From assembly GCA_017965765.1 (NCBI GenBank), contig JAGCPJ010000029.1, forward strand, positions 1-64,000: DNA of 64,000 bases, given 5' to 3'. The notes beneath the pieces were generated by a model that saw only the letters and a program-made list of their open reading frames with translations, ran no database searches and was not told the origin of the DNA. Positions within the stretch are counted from its first letter, which is position 1. Each line of letters opens with the position of its first letter. Below are positions 43,401 through 52,433 of the stretch, in pieces. The position numbers were made by a program, and so were the translations under genes. The DNA is from Bacteroidales bacterium (GTDB lineage: Bacteria; Bacteroidota; Bacteroidia; Bacteroidales; F082).

Positions 43401-45873
43401 ACGAATCACACGTTTCGTTGAAGTCCTTCTACCCATACCGGTACCTGGGACTTTCACCTACCGTGTGCCCCATGCATTGAACTATGCGGTTCGGGTAGGA
43501 CAGCGTGTGGCTGTGCAATTTGGAAAGGCCAAAATCATGTCGGGATTGGTGGTCTCCATTACTGAGAAAGTGCCGGACGTGGAGGTGAAATACCTCATGG
43601 ATATCCTGGATGAACAGCCGCAAGTGAACGACATCCAATTCAAGTTCTGGAACTGGGTGAAGGAGTATTACCTGTGCCATCCAGGTGAAGTGATGCAGGC
43701 GGCCCTACCTTCAGCCCTGAAGTTGAGCAGTGAGTCTGCCGTGGCGCTCTCTGAGGATTTCGTCCTCGATAGCATGGCCCTGAACGATTATGAATACTTG
43801 ATCGTGGAGGCTTTGCAGGTCCAACCGAAGATCGCCATCAGTGAAGTGAGTAAAATCGTAGGCTTCCAGAAGGTGATGCCACTCATCCATTCCATGATGG
43901 AGAAAGGCATCCTCGTTATGGAAGAGGAGCTGAACGAGAAATACAAGCCGAAATATGAGCGCTTTGCCCGACTCGCCCCGGCATACCGTGCCGAGGAATC
44001 CTTGCAGGAACTGATGGATGCCCTGACCAAAAGGGCCTTTAAACAGTTGGAACTGCTCCTGGCCTATCTGACGTTGGGCAATGGCCTGGATGCGGAAATC
44101 AAGGTGGTTGACTTGCTCAAAAAGGCAAGTGCCACCAGTACCATCCTCAAGACGATGTCCGATAAAGGCATTTTTGAAGTTTATGATAAACAGGTCAGCC
44201 GCCTCAAGGACTACAAGGTGCAGACGGAGGTGTCGTCCATTCAGCTGACAGAAGCGCAACAACAGGCCTTTCAACAGATCCGAGAAGGCTTTGAGGAACA
44301 AAAACCAGTCCTGCTTCACGGGGTTACCTCCAGCGGCAAGACCGAGATCTATATCAAGTTGATCCAAGAGGCCATTGATGCGGGGAAACAGGTGCTGTAT
44401 CTCTTGCCTGAGATTGCGTTGACCGCCCAGATCATCAACCGCCTGAAGCAGTACTTTGGTGACAAGCTGGGGGTTTACCATTCCCGCTACGGCATCCATG
44501 AAAGGGTAGAGGTGTGGCAACAGGTGCGCGACTTCTCCCTGGGCAAGTCCACACAGCGGCAGGTCATCATCGGATCGCGTTCCGCCATTTTCCTGCCATA
44601 CGCAAACCTGGGACTGATCATCGTCGATGAGGAACACGACAGCAGCTTCAAGCAAGTGGATCCTGCACCAAGATACAACGCCCGTGACGCAGCCATCGTC
44701 CTCGCTGCCATGCACCATTCCCCTATACTGCTCGGCTCCGCCACACCTTCCTACGAGAGCTATTACAATGCCCGGCAGGGGCGTTTCAAACTGGTGGAAC
44801 TGACGGAGCGTTATGGTGGCGTGGAGATGCCGGAAATCATCCTCAGCGACATGCGCGTGGAGCGGAAACGCCATACCGTTCAAGCCGATTTCGGTGGCAC
44901 CCTTATGGAAGCCATCAAGGACACCCTTGAGGAACACAACCAGGTCATCCTTTTCCAGAACCGTCGCGGCTTTTCCCTTCGAATTGAATGTGAAGACTGC
45001 CATCATGTGCCCCAATGCATCAACTGCGATGTGAGCCTGATCTATCATAAGAAGCAAAACGTGTTGCGATGCCACTACTGTGGCTATACTACCCCTGTGC
45101 CTGCGCAATGTCCCGCTTGCCATAGCACGAATCTCAAGATGCACGGATTTGGGACAGAGAAGGTGGAGGAGGACCTGAAAACGTTGCTCCCTGGCACGAG
45201 TGTCGCGCGGCTTGACCTCGACACCACCCGTTCGAGAAACGACTACCAGCAGATTCTGGAGGCCTTTCAGGACAAGGAAACGGATATCCTCGTAGGCACC
45301 CAGATGGTCACCAAGGGGTTGGACTTCGATGCGGTGAAGGTCGTAGGGATCCTCAATGCGGACAACATGTTGTCGTTTCCGGATTTCCGTGCCCATGAAC
45401 GAAGCTTCCAGTTGATGGCCCAGGTAGCGGGTCGCGCTGGCCGCAAAGGCAAGCAGGGGAAGGTCATCATCCAGACTTACGAACCCTCGCATCCCGTGCT
45501 TCAGGATGTGCTACGTAACGATTTCAAAGGATTGTATGAAAAGCAGATGGTTACCCGTCGGCAGTTTGGCTACCCGCCTTTTTACCGCATCGTGCTCATC
45601 CGCCTCAAGCACAAGGACTATCAAATGTTGAATGCGGCTGCAGCGGAACTCTCGAGCATGCTGCGTCCCATCTTCAAGCATGATCTCCTTGGACCGGAAT
45701 ATCCTATGGTTTCAAGGGTGAAGAACCTTTACATCAAACAGATGCTGGTGAAATTTAACCGTGAACACAATGCCCAGCAGGTCAAAGATATGATTATGAA
45801 ACAAATTGGCTTGTTCCGGCTGCTTCCCGATTACAAATCGGTGATCGTACAACTTGATGTCGATCCGATGTAA
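43360..45873 (+). CDS. priA: Primosomal helicase PriA
   Basis: PriA recognises stalled forks and reloads the replisome. The 3'BD N-terminal domain is at residues 15-110 (RFVEVLLPIPVPGTFTYRVP), Walker A near 320 (HGVTSSGKTEIY), the DEEHD box near 421, and eight zinc-binding Cys between about 544 and 590 (CEDCHHVPQCINCDVSL ... CHYCGY ... CPACHS). Length is 837 residues. The first in-frame ATG lies inside the Plug gene, giving a 41-base overlap; the first 14 residues look non-conserved, so the true start could be a non-ATG codon slightly downstream. Confidence 0.93.
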   Translation: MTNSSVTPPSPPTERITRFVEVLLPIPVPGTFTYRVPHALNYAVRVGQRVAVQFGKAKIMSGLVVSITEKVPDVEVKYLMDILDEQPQVNDIQFKFWNWVKEYYLCHPGEVMQAALPSALKLSSESAVALSEDFVLDSMALNDYEYLIVEALQVQPKIAISEVSKIVGFQKVMPLIHSMMEKGILVMEEELNEKYKPKYERFARLAPAYRAEESLQELMDALTKRAFKQLELLLAYLTLGNGLDAEIKVVDLLKKASATSTILKTMSDKGIFEVYDKQVSRLKDYKVQTEVSSIQLTEAQQQAFQQIREGFEEQKPVLLHGVTSSGKTEIYIKLIQEAIDAGKQVLYLLPEIALTAQIINRLKQYFGDKLGVYHSRYGIHERVEVWQQVRDFSLGKSTQRQVIIGSRSAIFLPYANLGLIIVDEEHDSSFKQVDPAPRYNARDAAIVLAAMHHSPILLGSATPSYESYYNARQGRFKLVELTERYGGVEMPEIILSDMRVERKRHTVQADFGGTLMEAIKDTLEEHNQVILFQNRRGFSLRIECEDCHHVPQCINCDVSLIYHKKQNVLRCHYCGYTTPVPAQCPACHSTNLKMHGFGTEKVEEDLKTLLPGTSVARLDLDTTRSRNDYQQILEAFQDKETDILVGTQMVTKGLDFDAVKVVGILNADNMLSFPDFRAHERSFQLMAQVAGRAGRKGKQGKVIIQTYEPSHPVLQDVLRNDFKGLYEKQMVTRRQFGYPPFYRIVLIRLKHKDYQMLNAAAAELSSMLRPIFKHDLLGPEYPMVSRVKNLYIKQMLVKFNREHNAQQVKDMIMKQIGLFRLLPDYKSVIVQLDVDPM

Positions 45874-45880
45874 CACAAAA

Positions 45881-45913
45881 AAAACACCGCCTGAAACCAG
45901 GCGGTGTTTTTTT
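45881..45913. terminator. Bidirectional terminator between priA and BNR gene
   Basis: Ten-base-pair stem ACACCGCCTG / CAGGCGGTGT, loop AAAC, with A-run before and T-run after, so it works for both convergent genes. Confidence 0.9.
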
Positions 45914-45942
45914 CAGTTTGTCGATTGTAAATAAGACTGGAC

Positions 45943-47883
45943 TTATTTGACAATGAACTTCTGGGTGCTGGTACCAGCATTGACGAAGTAAACGCCGTTG
46001 CTCAAGTTGCTGAGTTCAACGATGTTTTCACCCACCTTACCATCTTTGGTAGCGACGACTTGACCCATGATGTTGTAGATCACAATCTCGGTGGCTTGGT
46101 TCAAGGTAACATTCAGTCTGTCGGTAGCAGGGTTGGGATAAACAACCATGTTGGTGTTGTGGCTGATTTCAGGAACGCTAACACCGGCATCTGGGAAGAT
46201 TTCGCTCAGGTTGAAGGTGAAGCCTTGATAGAGGTTGTTGGTAGGGTCTGTTTCATCACTCTGAACGAAGGTGCCGGTTTCGTCGTCCAATTGGGCGGCA
46301 ACAATCAGTTGGTCACCAATGACGGCAGCCTGAGGATAGACGCACTCTGAATAGTCGTATTCGAGGTCGTACAGACCAGTGAGGTGAACCATGGTTGACC
46401 AGGTTAAGCCACCATCACCTGAGTAGCTGGCGAAGAGTTTGTAGTAGAAATTCGAAGCGCCATCGGTGTGGTGTTCATCCATGCAGCTCCAAACAGCGAC
46501 CATATCGTAGCCGCCAGTGCCGGGAACAATGCAAAGTGCAGGGAATCCAGCGATGCCGCTATTGTATGATCCGTGGAGCGTGAAGTCTTCGATATTGAAG
46601 GATTCAGCTTCATCCCAGTCTTCCCATTGGTTGTCATCGCCCAAGCAAGGAACATAACCGATGTAAGCAGGGTTGTCCCAGCTTTGGTCGCTCCAGCGCG
46701 GCCAAGCGGCATAAATGTCATTATAGATGTAGGCAGAGTCCATGATGAAAGTCTCACCAGTGACAGGGGGCATCGGGTTGGTGGGGTCATAGCCATTAGG
46801 TGCATAACCTTCACCTTTATAAGGCATGTTTTCACCCCAGAAGGCGACACCACCAAGGCCGGGATAGTAGCTGCCGCTTGTTGAAGTAGCGGCGTCATTG
46901 GTGCCGTTCCATTCGTATGCAACGCAAAGTGCATCGTTAGCGCCCCATTGGCAGGAGGTCCAACGAGGATAGCAGAAACCTAATTGGTCAGTGGCAAATT
47001 GTTCTTTCGGGCCAGGGTGGTGATAGAACACTTTTCTTTCCCAATTCTCACCGTTGTCATCGCTGTAGATGACCATGCCGTCACTCCAGCTGCAGTTGAT
47101 AACGAGAGCCAGACGGTTGTCTGCTGAGGTTTCCATCCAATAGTAGGAGTTTGTTCCCCAGTTAATACCGTATTCGGTGGTCAGGTAGGGGAGTTCAACG
47201 CATTCCTTGTCCCAGGTTTGGCCACCGTCGCTTGAACGCCAGTAGCGGATGGGCTCATAGGATTCACCTTCATATTCGCCGAACTTGGCGGCAGCCACGT
47301 GGATGATCTTGCGGTCAGGACCGGAGGTCATCACTGCAGGGTGCGTGTAAAGATCGGTGCCGGTGTAAAGAGAAGCTCCAACGCTGTTGGGAGTCATGTT
47401 GTCCTTGTCTTCCACGATGTAAATACCGAGGTCGGTAGCAGTGTGAGCAGCCACAACCAAGCCGTTCTGGCCATAGCGTGCCATGGAACCGAAGCCGGTC
47501 TTTTCGTTTTCGATACGGCCGCCGAGCGGAATCCATTCGTCACTTGCGGATTTGTAGAGACCGATGCCGGTGCCACGGTCTGCGAAATTGGTAGTGGTAG
47601 CAATGGTGTAGGCGAATCCCACTGTTCCGTCAGGCCACACTGTGGTCCAAGTACGGGCACCATGGTTGCTCTGCCAGTCGTAAGTGCTGTAATCGAGCTC
47701 ACCATCAGTTCTGGTCATGCTGGGAGCGAGTTGGACATTCTGCAAAGACTCAACGGCGTCCAAACGGGGGGCAATGTAAGTCTTGGCGGCTTTCATTGTG
47801 GCAGTGCTTCTGGAAACTTTAACTTGAGAGTAACCAACAGTGGCAACTGCCAAAACCATCAGTAAAGTAAACAGTTTTTTCAT
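45943..47883 (-). CDS. Secreted BNR-repeat protein with T9SS type A sorting domain
   Basis: A 646-residue exported protein (signal KKLFTLLMVLAVATVGYSQ) with a sialidase-like beta-propeller: Asp-box repeats SSDGGQTWDK, SDDNGENWER and SGDGGLTWS. No sialidase RIP/FRIP motif or catalytic Tyr-Glu pair was recognised, so enzymatic activity is uncertain. The C-terminal 75 residues are a clear type A sorting domain (VVYPNPATDRLNVTLNQATE ... IYNIMGQVV ... LSNGVYFVN ... KFIVK), predicting export through SprA. It is divergently arranged with a GH92 gene. Confidence 0.88.
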   Translation of the reverse strand: MKKLFTLLMVLAVATVGYSQVKVSRSTATMKAAKTYIAPRLDAVESLQNVQLAPSMTRTDGELDYSTYDWQSNHGARTWTTVWPDGTVGFAYTIATTTNFADRGTGIGLYKSASDEWIPLGGRIENEKTGFGSMARYGQNGLVVAAHTATDLGIYIVEDKDNMTPNSVGASLYTGTDLYTHPAVMTSGPDRKIIHVAAAKFGEYEGESYEPIRYWRSSDGGQTWDKECVELPYLTTEYGINWGTNSYYWMETSADNRLALVINCSWSDGMVIYSDDNGENWERKVFYHHPGPKEQFATDQLGFCYPRWTSCQWGANDALCVAYEWNGTNDAATSTSGSYYPGLGGVAFWGENMPYKGEGYAPNGYDPTNPMPPVTGETFIMDSAYIYNDIYAAWPRWSDQSWDNPAYIGYVPCLGDDNQWEDWDEAESFNIEDFTLHGSYNSGIAGFPALCIVPGTGGYDMVAVWSCMDEHHTDGASNFYYKLFASYSGDGGLTWSTMVHLTGLYDLEYDYSECVYPQAAVIGDQLIVAAQLDDETGTFVQSDETDPTNNLYQGFTFNLSEIFPDAGVSVPEISHNTNMVVYPNPATDRLNVTLNQATEIVIYNIMGQVVATKDGKVGENIVELSNLSNGVYFVNAGTSTQKFIVK

Positions 47884-47949
47884 TTCTAGATAGATTTTGA
47901 TTAATAATGTTGTTAGTAGTGTTTTTAATTACATTTCTCTTTGAGGCTA

Positions 47950-47957
47950 CAAATATA
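47950..47957 (-). promoter_or_regulatory. Promoter -7 box for the BNR gene
   Basis: TATATTTG on the minus strand, giving a leader of about 60 bases. Confidence 0.55.
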
Positions 47958-48029
47958 CATTTTTTCTTTTACACAAGGGGAAATTCGGATTATTTTTTTT
48001 GCAATAGGTTTTCGTATAGGTGTTTTTTT

Positions 48030-48037
48030 TATTTTTG
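48030..48037 (+). promoter_or_regulatory. Promoter -7 box for the GH92 gene
   Basis: TATTTTTG, 29 bases before the GH92 ATG. Confidence 0.55.
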
Positions 48038-48066
48038 GACTGGTTTATCAATACAAAAATCTTGCC

Positions 48067-50964
48067 ATGAAAAAACGCTTCGTTTCACTTGCGCTTCTCG
48101 CGCTCTTCTTCTATGCTTGCCAGCCCCAAACCGATGTCCTACAAGTAACGGATCCCGCTTCCTACGTGGATCCTTTCATTGGTACTGGCGGCCATGGCCA
48201 TACCTTTCCTGGAGCTACCGTGCCTTTCGGCATGATGCAATTCAGTCCCGACACCCGTATGAACGACTGGGACGGCTGCTCGGGCTACCATGCCTCCGAC
48301 GACACCATCCTCGGCTTCAGCACAACCCACCTGAGCGGCACGGGTTGCTCCGACTACGGCGACTTCCGCTTTACACCTGCCGTGGGCGACGATATCTGTG
48401 CGGGCTTCAGCCATGAAAATGAATGGGCCAAACCTGGCTACTACTGCGTGGCATTCGACAATCCCAAGGTGATTGCAGGATTGGCCACCGGTGATCGCGT
48501 GGGCATGATGCGTTGCACTTTCCCCAAGTCGGATCAAGCCAAACTTTTATTGAATATGGTGCAAGGCGTCAACGATGAATTTGTGTATGAATCCACACTT
48601 GATGTGGAATCCCCCACAACCGTCACAGGTTTCCGCCGCACCCGCGACTGGGCCAACGACCAATACCTCTATTTCTATGCCGAGTTCTCCAAACCCATGG
48701 CTTCATACACCATTGATGAGCAACACAACGGCTCGTTTGTCTTCACCACCGAAGAAGGTGAGTCGGTCACCATGCGCATCGCCATCTCTCCCGTCGATGT
48801 GGAAGGGGCAAAGAACAACATGAAGGCTGAACTTGCCGATGGCGACTTCGACCTCGACGCCTTGGCACGACGGGCTTACGACAAATGGAACGCCGAACTG
48901 AAGTGTATCAAGGTTCAAGGCAAGGACGAAGCCGATATCCGGGCATTCTATACCTGCCTCTACCATGCCATGATCGCCCCCAACCTCTTCTCGGATGCCG
49001 ATGGCCGCTACCGCGCCCACGACCTGCAGATCTATCATACCGACCGTCCCGTCTATACGGTCTTCTCCCTGTGGGATACCTTCCGCAGCTTGCATCCGCT
49101 CTTCAGCCTGATCCAAAGGGAACGCACCGTCGATTTCATCAATACCTTTATTAATAACTATGAAACTGATCAGGAACACATGCTCCCGATTTGGGAACTG
49201 GCGGGTAATGAGACGCATTGCATGATCGGCAACCACGCCATCCCCGTGATCGCCGACGCTTACTTTACCGGTATCCGTGGCTTCGATGCGGAAAAAGCCT
49301 TGGAAGCCATGGTGAATTCCTCTCGGCAGGACCGCCGTGGCATGGGCGCCTACATGAAATATGGCTTCATCCCGGTCGATGCAGAAGGCGAAGCTACCTC
49401 CAAGACCCTGGAATATGCCTATGACGACTGGTGTGTGGCGCGTATGGCTGAGGCGATGGGCAAGACCGACATCGCCAACGAGTTCTATCAACGGGCCCAA
49501 GCCTACAAAAACCTCTATAACCCCACCAACCAGTTCTTCCAAGGCCGTCGCAACGGTGGCTTCATGCAACCTTTCGACCCCACCCAGGTCAACTTTACCC
49601 TCACCGAAGCCAACACCTGGCAATACAACTTCTTCGTTCCCCAGGACATCAACACCCATATCGACATGATGGGTGGACGGGAACAGTATGCCAAGAAACT
49701 TGACGGCTTGTTCACGGCCTCCAGCCAACTCACCGGTCGCGAACAGGTGGATATCACCGGCCTCATTGGACAATATGCGCATGGCAACGAGCCGAGCCAC
49801 AACACGGTCTATATGTACAACTTCGTCGGCCAACCCACCAAGACCCAGAAATATGTGAAACAGGTGATGGATGAGTTCTACACCGATGAACGCGATGGAC
49901 TGAGCGGCAACGAGGACTGTGGCCAAATGTCGGCCTGGGGCGCTTTCTCCGCCATGGGCTTCTATCCTGCCACCCCTGCTTCGGGTTACTACGTATTGGG
50001 TCTGCCACGCTTTGATCAAGTCACGGTCGATCTCGACAACGGCAAGCACTTCACGGTGAAAGCCAAGAACCTGACACCCCAGAACTGCTATGTGAAGTCG
50101 GTGAAACTCAATGGCAAGAACTTGGATCGTAGCTACATCACCTTCGACGAAGTCTATGGTGGCGGCGAGTTGGTCTTCACCATGACCGACAAACCGGATT
50201 CACCGTGGGCTACCCAGCCGGAGAACTGCCCCGTGCTGCGCATCCCTACCGAAAGCATCCTGGTGGTACCCGCCATCAACGCCGAGACCAGCGTCTTCTT
50301 CGACAGCCTGACGGTTACCATGAGCCATCCCATTGAGGGGACCAGCATCTATTATACCCTTGATGGTAGTGAACCCAATGCGAATAGCGCCGTTTACACG
50401 GCTCCTATCGTGCTGAGAGATAACACGCACGTCCGCGCCGCCGCTTTGCAGGACGGTCGCTGGAGCCGGGTCATCGATGCAGATTTCCATTTCATTGATG
50501 CCAAACGTGCCGTGAAGCTGGAGCATCCTTATTCCGACCAATATGAGGCTGGAGGACTGAAGGCTTTGATCGACCATCTGCGGGGTGGAGAGAACTTCCG
50601 TACCGGTACCTGGCAGGGCTATCATGGCGTGGATCTCGTGGCCACCGTGGATCTGGGCTCCAAGCAGCGTGTCAACCGTCTCGCCGGGAGTTTCCTGCAA
50701 GAGCAAGGTTCGTGGATCTTCATGCCTACCGAAGTGGAATTCTTCGTTTCTGACGACGGCAAGCGTTTCCGTAGCGTAGGTAAAGTCAAGAACACGGTGA
50801 GCGAAAAAGAAGAGGACAGCATGACCCAGGAACTGGGCGTGCGTCCCCGTTGCGATACCCGCTATGTGAAAATGGTTGCCAAAAACATCGGCAAATGCCC
50901 GCAATGGCATGTCGGCGCTGGCCAACCCGCCTGGATCTTCTGCGACGAATTCATCATCGAATAA
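48067..50964 (+). CDS. GH92 family glycosidase lipoprotein
   Basis: GH92 enzymes are Ca2+-dependent, inverting exo-alpha-mannosidases acting on N-glycan-type mannans. The 965-residue protein has a lipobox (ALFFYAC), the GH92 opening DPFIGTGGHGHTFPGATVPF, and the catalytic-region motif GNEDCGQMSAWGAFSAMGFY. After the catalytic part come a chitobiase-C-like domain (about 760-820, TSIYYTLDGSEPNANSAVY) and a discoidin-like domain at the C-terminus. The ATG at 48067 opens the signal peptide; the frame further upstream runs through the promoter. Specific linkage cannot be read from sequence. Confidence 0.92.
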   Translation: MKKRFVSLALLALFFYACQPQTDVLQVTDPASYVDPFIGTGGHGHTFPGATVPFGMMQFSPDTRMNDWDGCSGYHASDDTILGFSTTHLSGTGCSDYGDFRFTPAVGDDICAGFSHENEWAKPGYYCVAFDNPKVIAGLATGDRVGMMRCTFPKSDQAKLLLNMVQGVNDEFVYESTLDVESPTTVTGFRRTRDWANDQYLYFYAEFSKPMASYTIDEQHNGSFVFTTEEGESVTMRIAISPVDVEGAKNNMKAELADGDFDLDALARRAYDKWNAELKCIKVQGKDEADIRAFYTCLYHAMIAPNLFSDADGRYRAHDLQIYHTDRPVYTVFSLWDTFRSLHPLFSLIQRERTVDFINTFINNYETDQEHMLPIWELAGNETHCMIGNHAIPVIADAYFTGIRGFDAEKALEAMVNSSRQDRRGMGAYMKYGFIPVDAEGEATSKTLEYAYDDWCVARMAEAMGKTDIANEFYQRAQAYKNLYNPTNQFFQGRRNGGFMQPFDPTQVNFTLTEANTWQYNFFVPQDINTHIDMMGGREQYAKKLDGLFTASSQLTGREQVDITGLIGQYAHGNEPSHNTVYMYNFVGQPTKTQKYVKQVMDEFYTDERDGLSGNEDCGQMSAWGAFSAMGFYPATPASGYYVLGLPRFDQVTVDLDNGKHFTVKAKNLTPQNCYVKSVKLNGKNLDRSYITFDEVYGGGELVFTMTDKPDSPWATQPENCPVLRIPTESILVVPAINAETSVFFDSLTVTMSHPIEGTSIYYTLDGSEPNANSAVYTAPIVLRDNTHVRAAALQDGRWSRVIDADFHFIDAKRAVKLEHPYSDQYEAGGLKALIDHLRGGENFRTGTWQGYHGVDLVATVDLGSKQRVNRLAGSFLQEQGSWIFMPTEVEFFVSDDGKRFRSVGKVKNTVSEKEEDSMTQELGVRPRCDTRYVKMVAKNIGKCPQWHVGAGQPAWIFCDEFIIE

Positions 50965-50995
50965 TGGAACGGCGAATTAAACGAATTATACGAAT

Positions 50996-51035
50996 CTTGA
51001 AATCTTGAAATCTTGAAATCTTTGAATCTTTAAAT
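50996..51035. repeat. Octamer array CTTGAAAT/CTTTAAAT
   Basis: Three CTTGAAAT units, CTTTGAAT and CTTTAAAT, ending nine bases before the phosphofructokinase start. The last unit is the reverse complement of the octamer at dusB. Confidence 0.9.
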
Positions 51036-51044
51036 CTACAAATA

Positions 51045-52262
51045 ATGAAAGAATCTATCGTAATCCTTGCCGGCGGTGGTCCGGCACCTGGAATCAACAC
51101 CGTGATCAGTACCGTGGCCAAGACTTTCCTGAAAGCGGGTTATCGTGTCCTCGGTCTCAACGACGGCTACAAGAACCTCTTCAAGCCCAACCCTGAAGTG
51201 GATGAGATCGACTTCATCTGGGCTGACGATATCCAAAAACAAGGCGGTTCGGCCTTGCGCATGAGCCGTTACAAACCGAAAAACGAGGAGTTCAACACCG
51301 AGTTCTTCGTGAAGAACAACGTGAAGCTCTTGGTGACCATCGGCGGTGACGACACGGCGTCCACAGCCAACCGTATCTCCAAGTACCTGAGCGAAAACAA
51401 CGTTCAGATCCAGAACATCCATGTGCCCAAGACGATTGACAACGATCTCCCGTTGCCCGACGGCAACCCGACCTTCGGCTATTATTCGGCCAAGGATGCA
51501 GCCGTGCATCTGGTGCAGACGGTGTATGAAGACGCGCGTACCAGTGGCAACTGGTTTGTGGTCTCCGCCATGGGTCGTGAGGCGGGACACCTTGCCTTTG
51601 GTATGACATCGGCTTGCCATTGCCCCATGGTGGTCATTCCCGAGATGTTCAACAAGGCCCAGGTGACCTTTGATGCCATCATCAACTTGATGGTCAGCTC
51701 CATCGTCAAGCGTAAGCTGTTGGGGGTGAACTATGGCGTCATCATCGTCAGCGAAGGCGTGTTCCATTTCATGACCGACGAAGAGATTGAGAAATCAGGC
51801 GTGGCCTTCACCTATGATGAGCATGGCCATCCGGAATTGGGCAATGTCAGTAAAGCTCATATCTTCAACTTGTTGCTGCAGCAACGCTTGCATCTGCTAG
51901 GCCTCAGCGTGAAGAGCCGCCCCGTGGAGATCGGCTACGGCATCCGTTGCGTCCAGCCGAACGGCTACGACTTGACCTATTGCTCCCTGCTGGGCTATGG
52001 CGTGAAGAAGCTGTTTGACAAGGGTGTCACCGGGGCAATGGTGACCACGAACCCCAAGGGCGAGATCATCCCGTTGTATTTGAAAGACGTGGAGGATGAA
52101 AATGGCAAGATCAAACCGCGTCTCGTCAACCTTAACGGTCCTAAGGCTGAACTGATCTTCAACGAAGGCCTTCAGTACATCAGTCCTATGGATTATGAGG
52201 CGGCCAAACAGTATCTGCCTAATCCTGAGGATTACGATTTCAAGAAAATCTTGAATTGGTAA
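51045..52262 (+). CDS. Pyrophosphate-dependent phosphofructokinase
   Basis: Phosphorylates fructose-6-phosphate in glycolysis, reversibly with PPi. Motifs: GGGPAPGINTVIS at the N-terminus, TIGGDDTAS with Asp102-Asp103, and PKTIDNDLP with Lys129. The second Asp of GGDD and the Lys of PKTIDND are the known determinants of PPi over ATP use, and both are present. At 405 residues it belongs to the smaller PPi-PFK branch. The octamer array sits in the leader. Downstream is a REPIN-like element. Confidence 0.92.
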   Translation: MKESIVILAGGGPAPGINTVISTVAKTFLKAGYRVLGLNDGYKNLFKPNPEVDEIDFIWADDIQKQGGSALRMSRYKPKNEEFNTEFFVKNNVKLLVTIGGDDTASTANRISKYLSENNVQIQNIHVPKTIDNDLPLPDGNPTFGYYSAKDAAVHLVQTVYEDARTSGNWFVVSAMGREAGHLAFGMTSACHCPMVVIPEMFNKAQVTFDAIINLMVSSIVKRKLLGVNYGVIIVSEGVFHFMTDEEIEKSGVAFTYDEHGHPELGNVSKAHIFNLLLQQRLHLLGLSVKSRPVEIGYGIRCVQPNGYDLTYCSLLGYGVKKLFDKGVTGAMVTTNPKGEIIPLYLKDVEDENGKIKPRLVNLNGPKAELIFNEGLQYISPMDYEAAKQYLPNPEDYDFKKILNW

Positions 52263-52290
52263 ACATTAAGGGCTGCCGAATCATTGCACG

Positions 52291-52407
52291 GTAGCTGTCA
52301 TTGCACGGTAGCTGTCATTGCGAGGAGCGGAGCTTAGCGAAGCGACGTGGCAATCCACTGTTGACGATGGTGGATTGCCACGCTCGTTCCTCGCTCGCAA
52401 TGACAAG
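52291..52407. repeat. REPIN-like inverted repeat, arms y and inverted x
   Basis: A short duplication (GGTAGCTGTCATTGCAC, then GGTAGCTGTCATTGCGAGG) leads into arm y (52309-52358), an 11-base spacer and inverted arm x (52371-52407). The order is the mirror image of the element at 23590-23710, with a shorter spacer. It lies between convergent genes. Confidence 0.8.
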
Positions 52408-52433
52408 TTTTACGCTGTTTTTTAGCAATCCGA

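Noticed and set aside
43711..45492. 593-residue open frame on the minus strand opposite priA
   Set aside because: PriA motifs are intact on the plus strand; the antisense product has no recognisable family or signal.
45943..47883. Calling the BNR protein a sialidase
   Set aside because: Asp boxes are present but no RIP/FRIP motif or catalytic residues were identified, so only a BNR-type propeller is claimed.
48703..50049. 448-residue open frame on the minus strand opposite the GH92 gene
   Set aside because: The GH92 signatures confirm the plus-strand gene; this is a codon-bias shadow.
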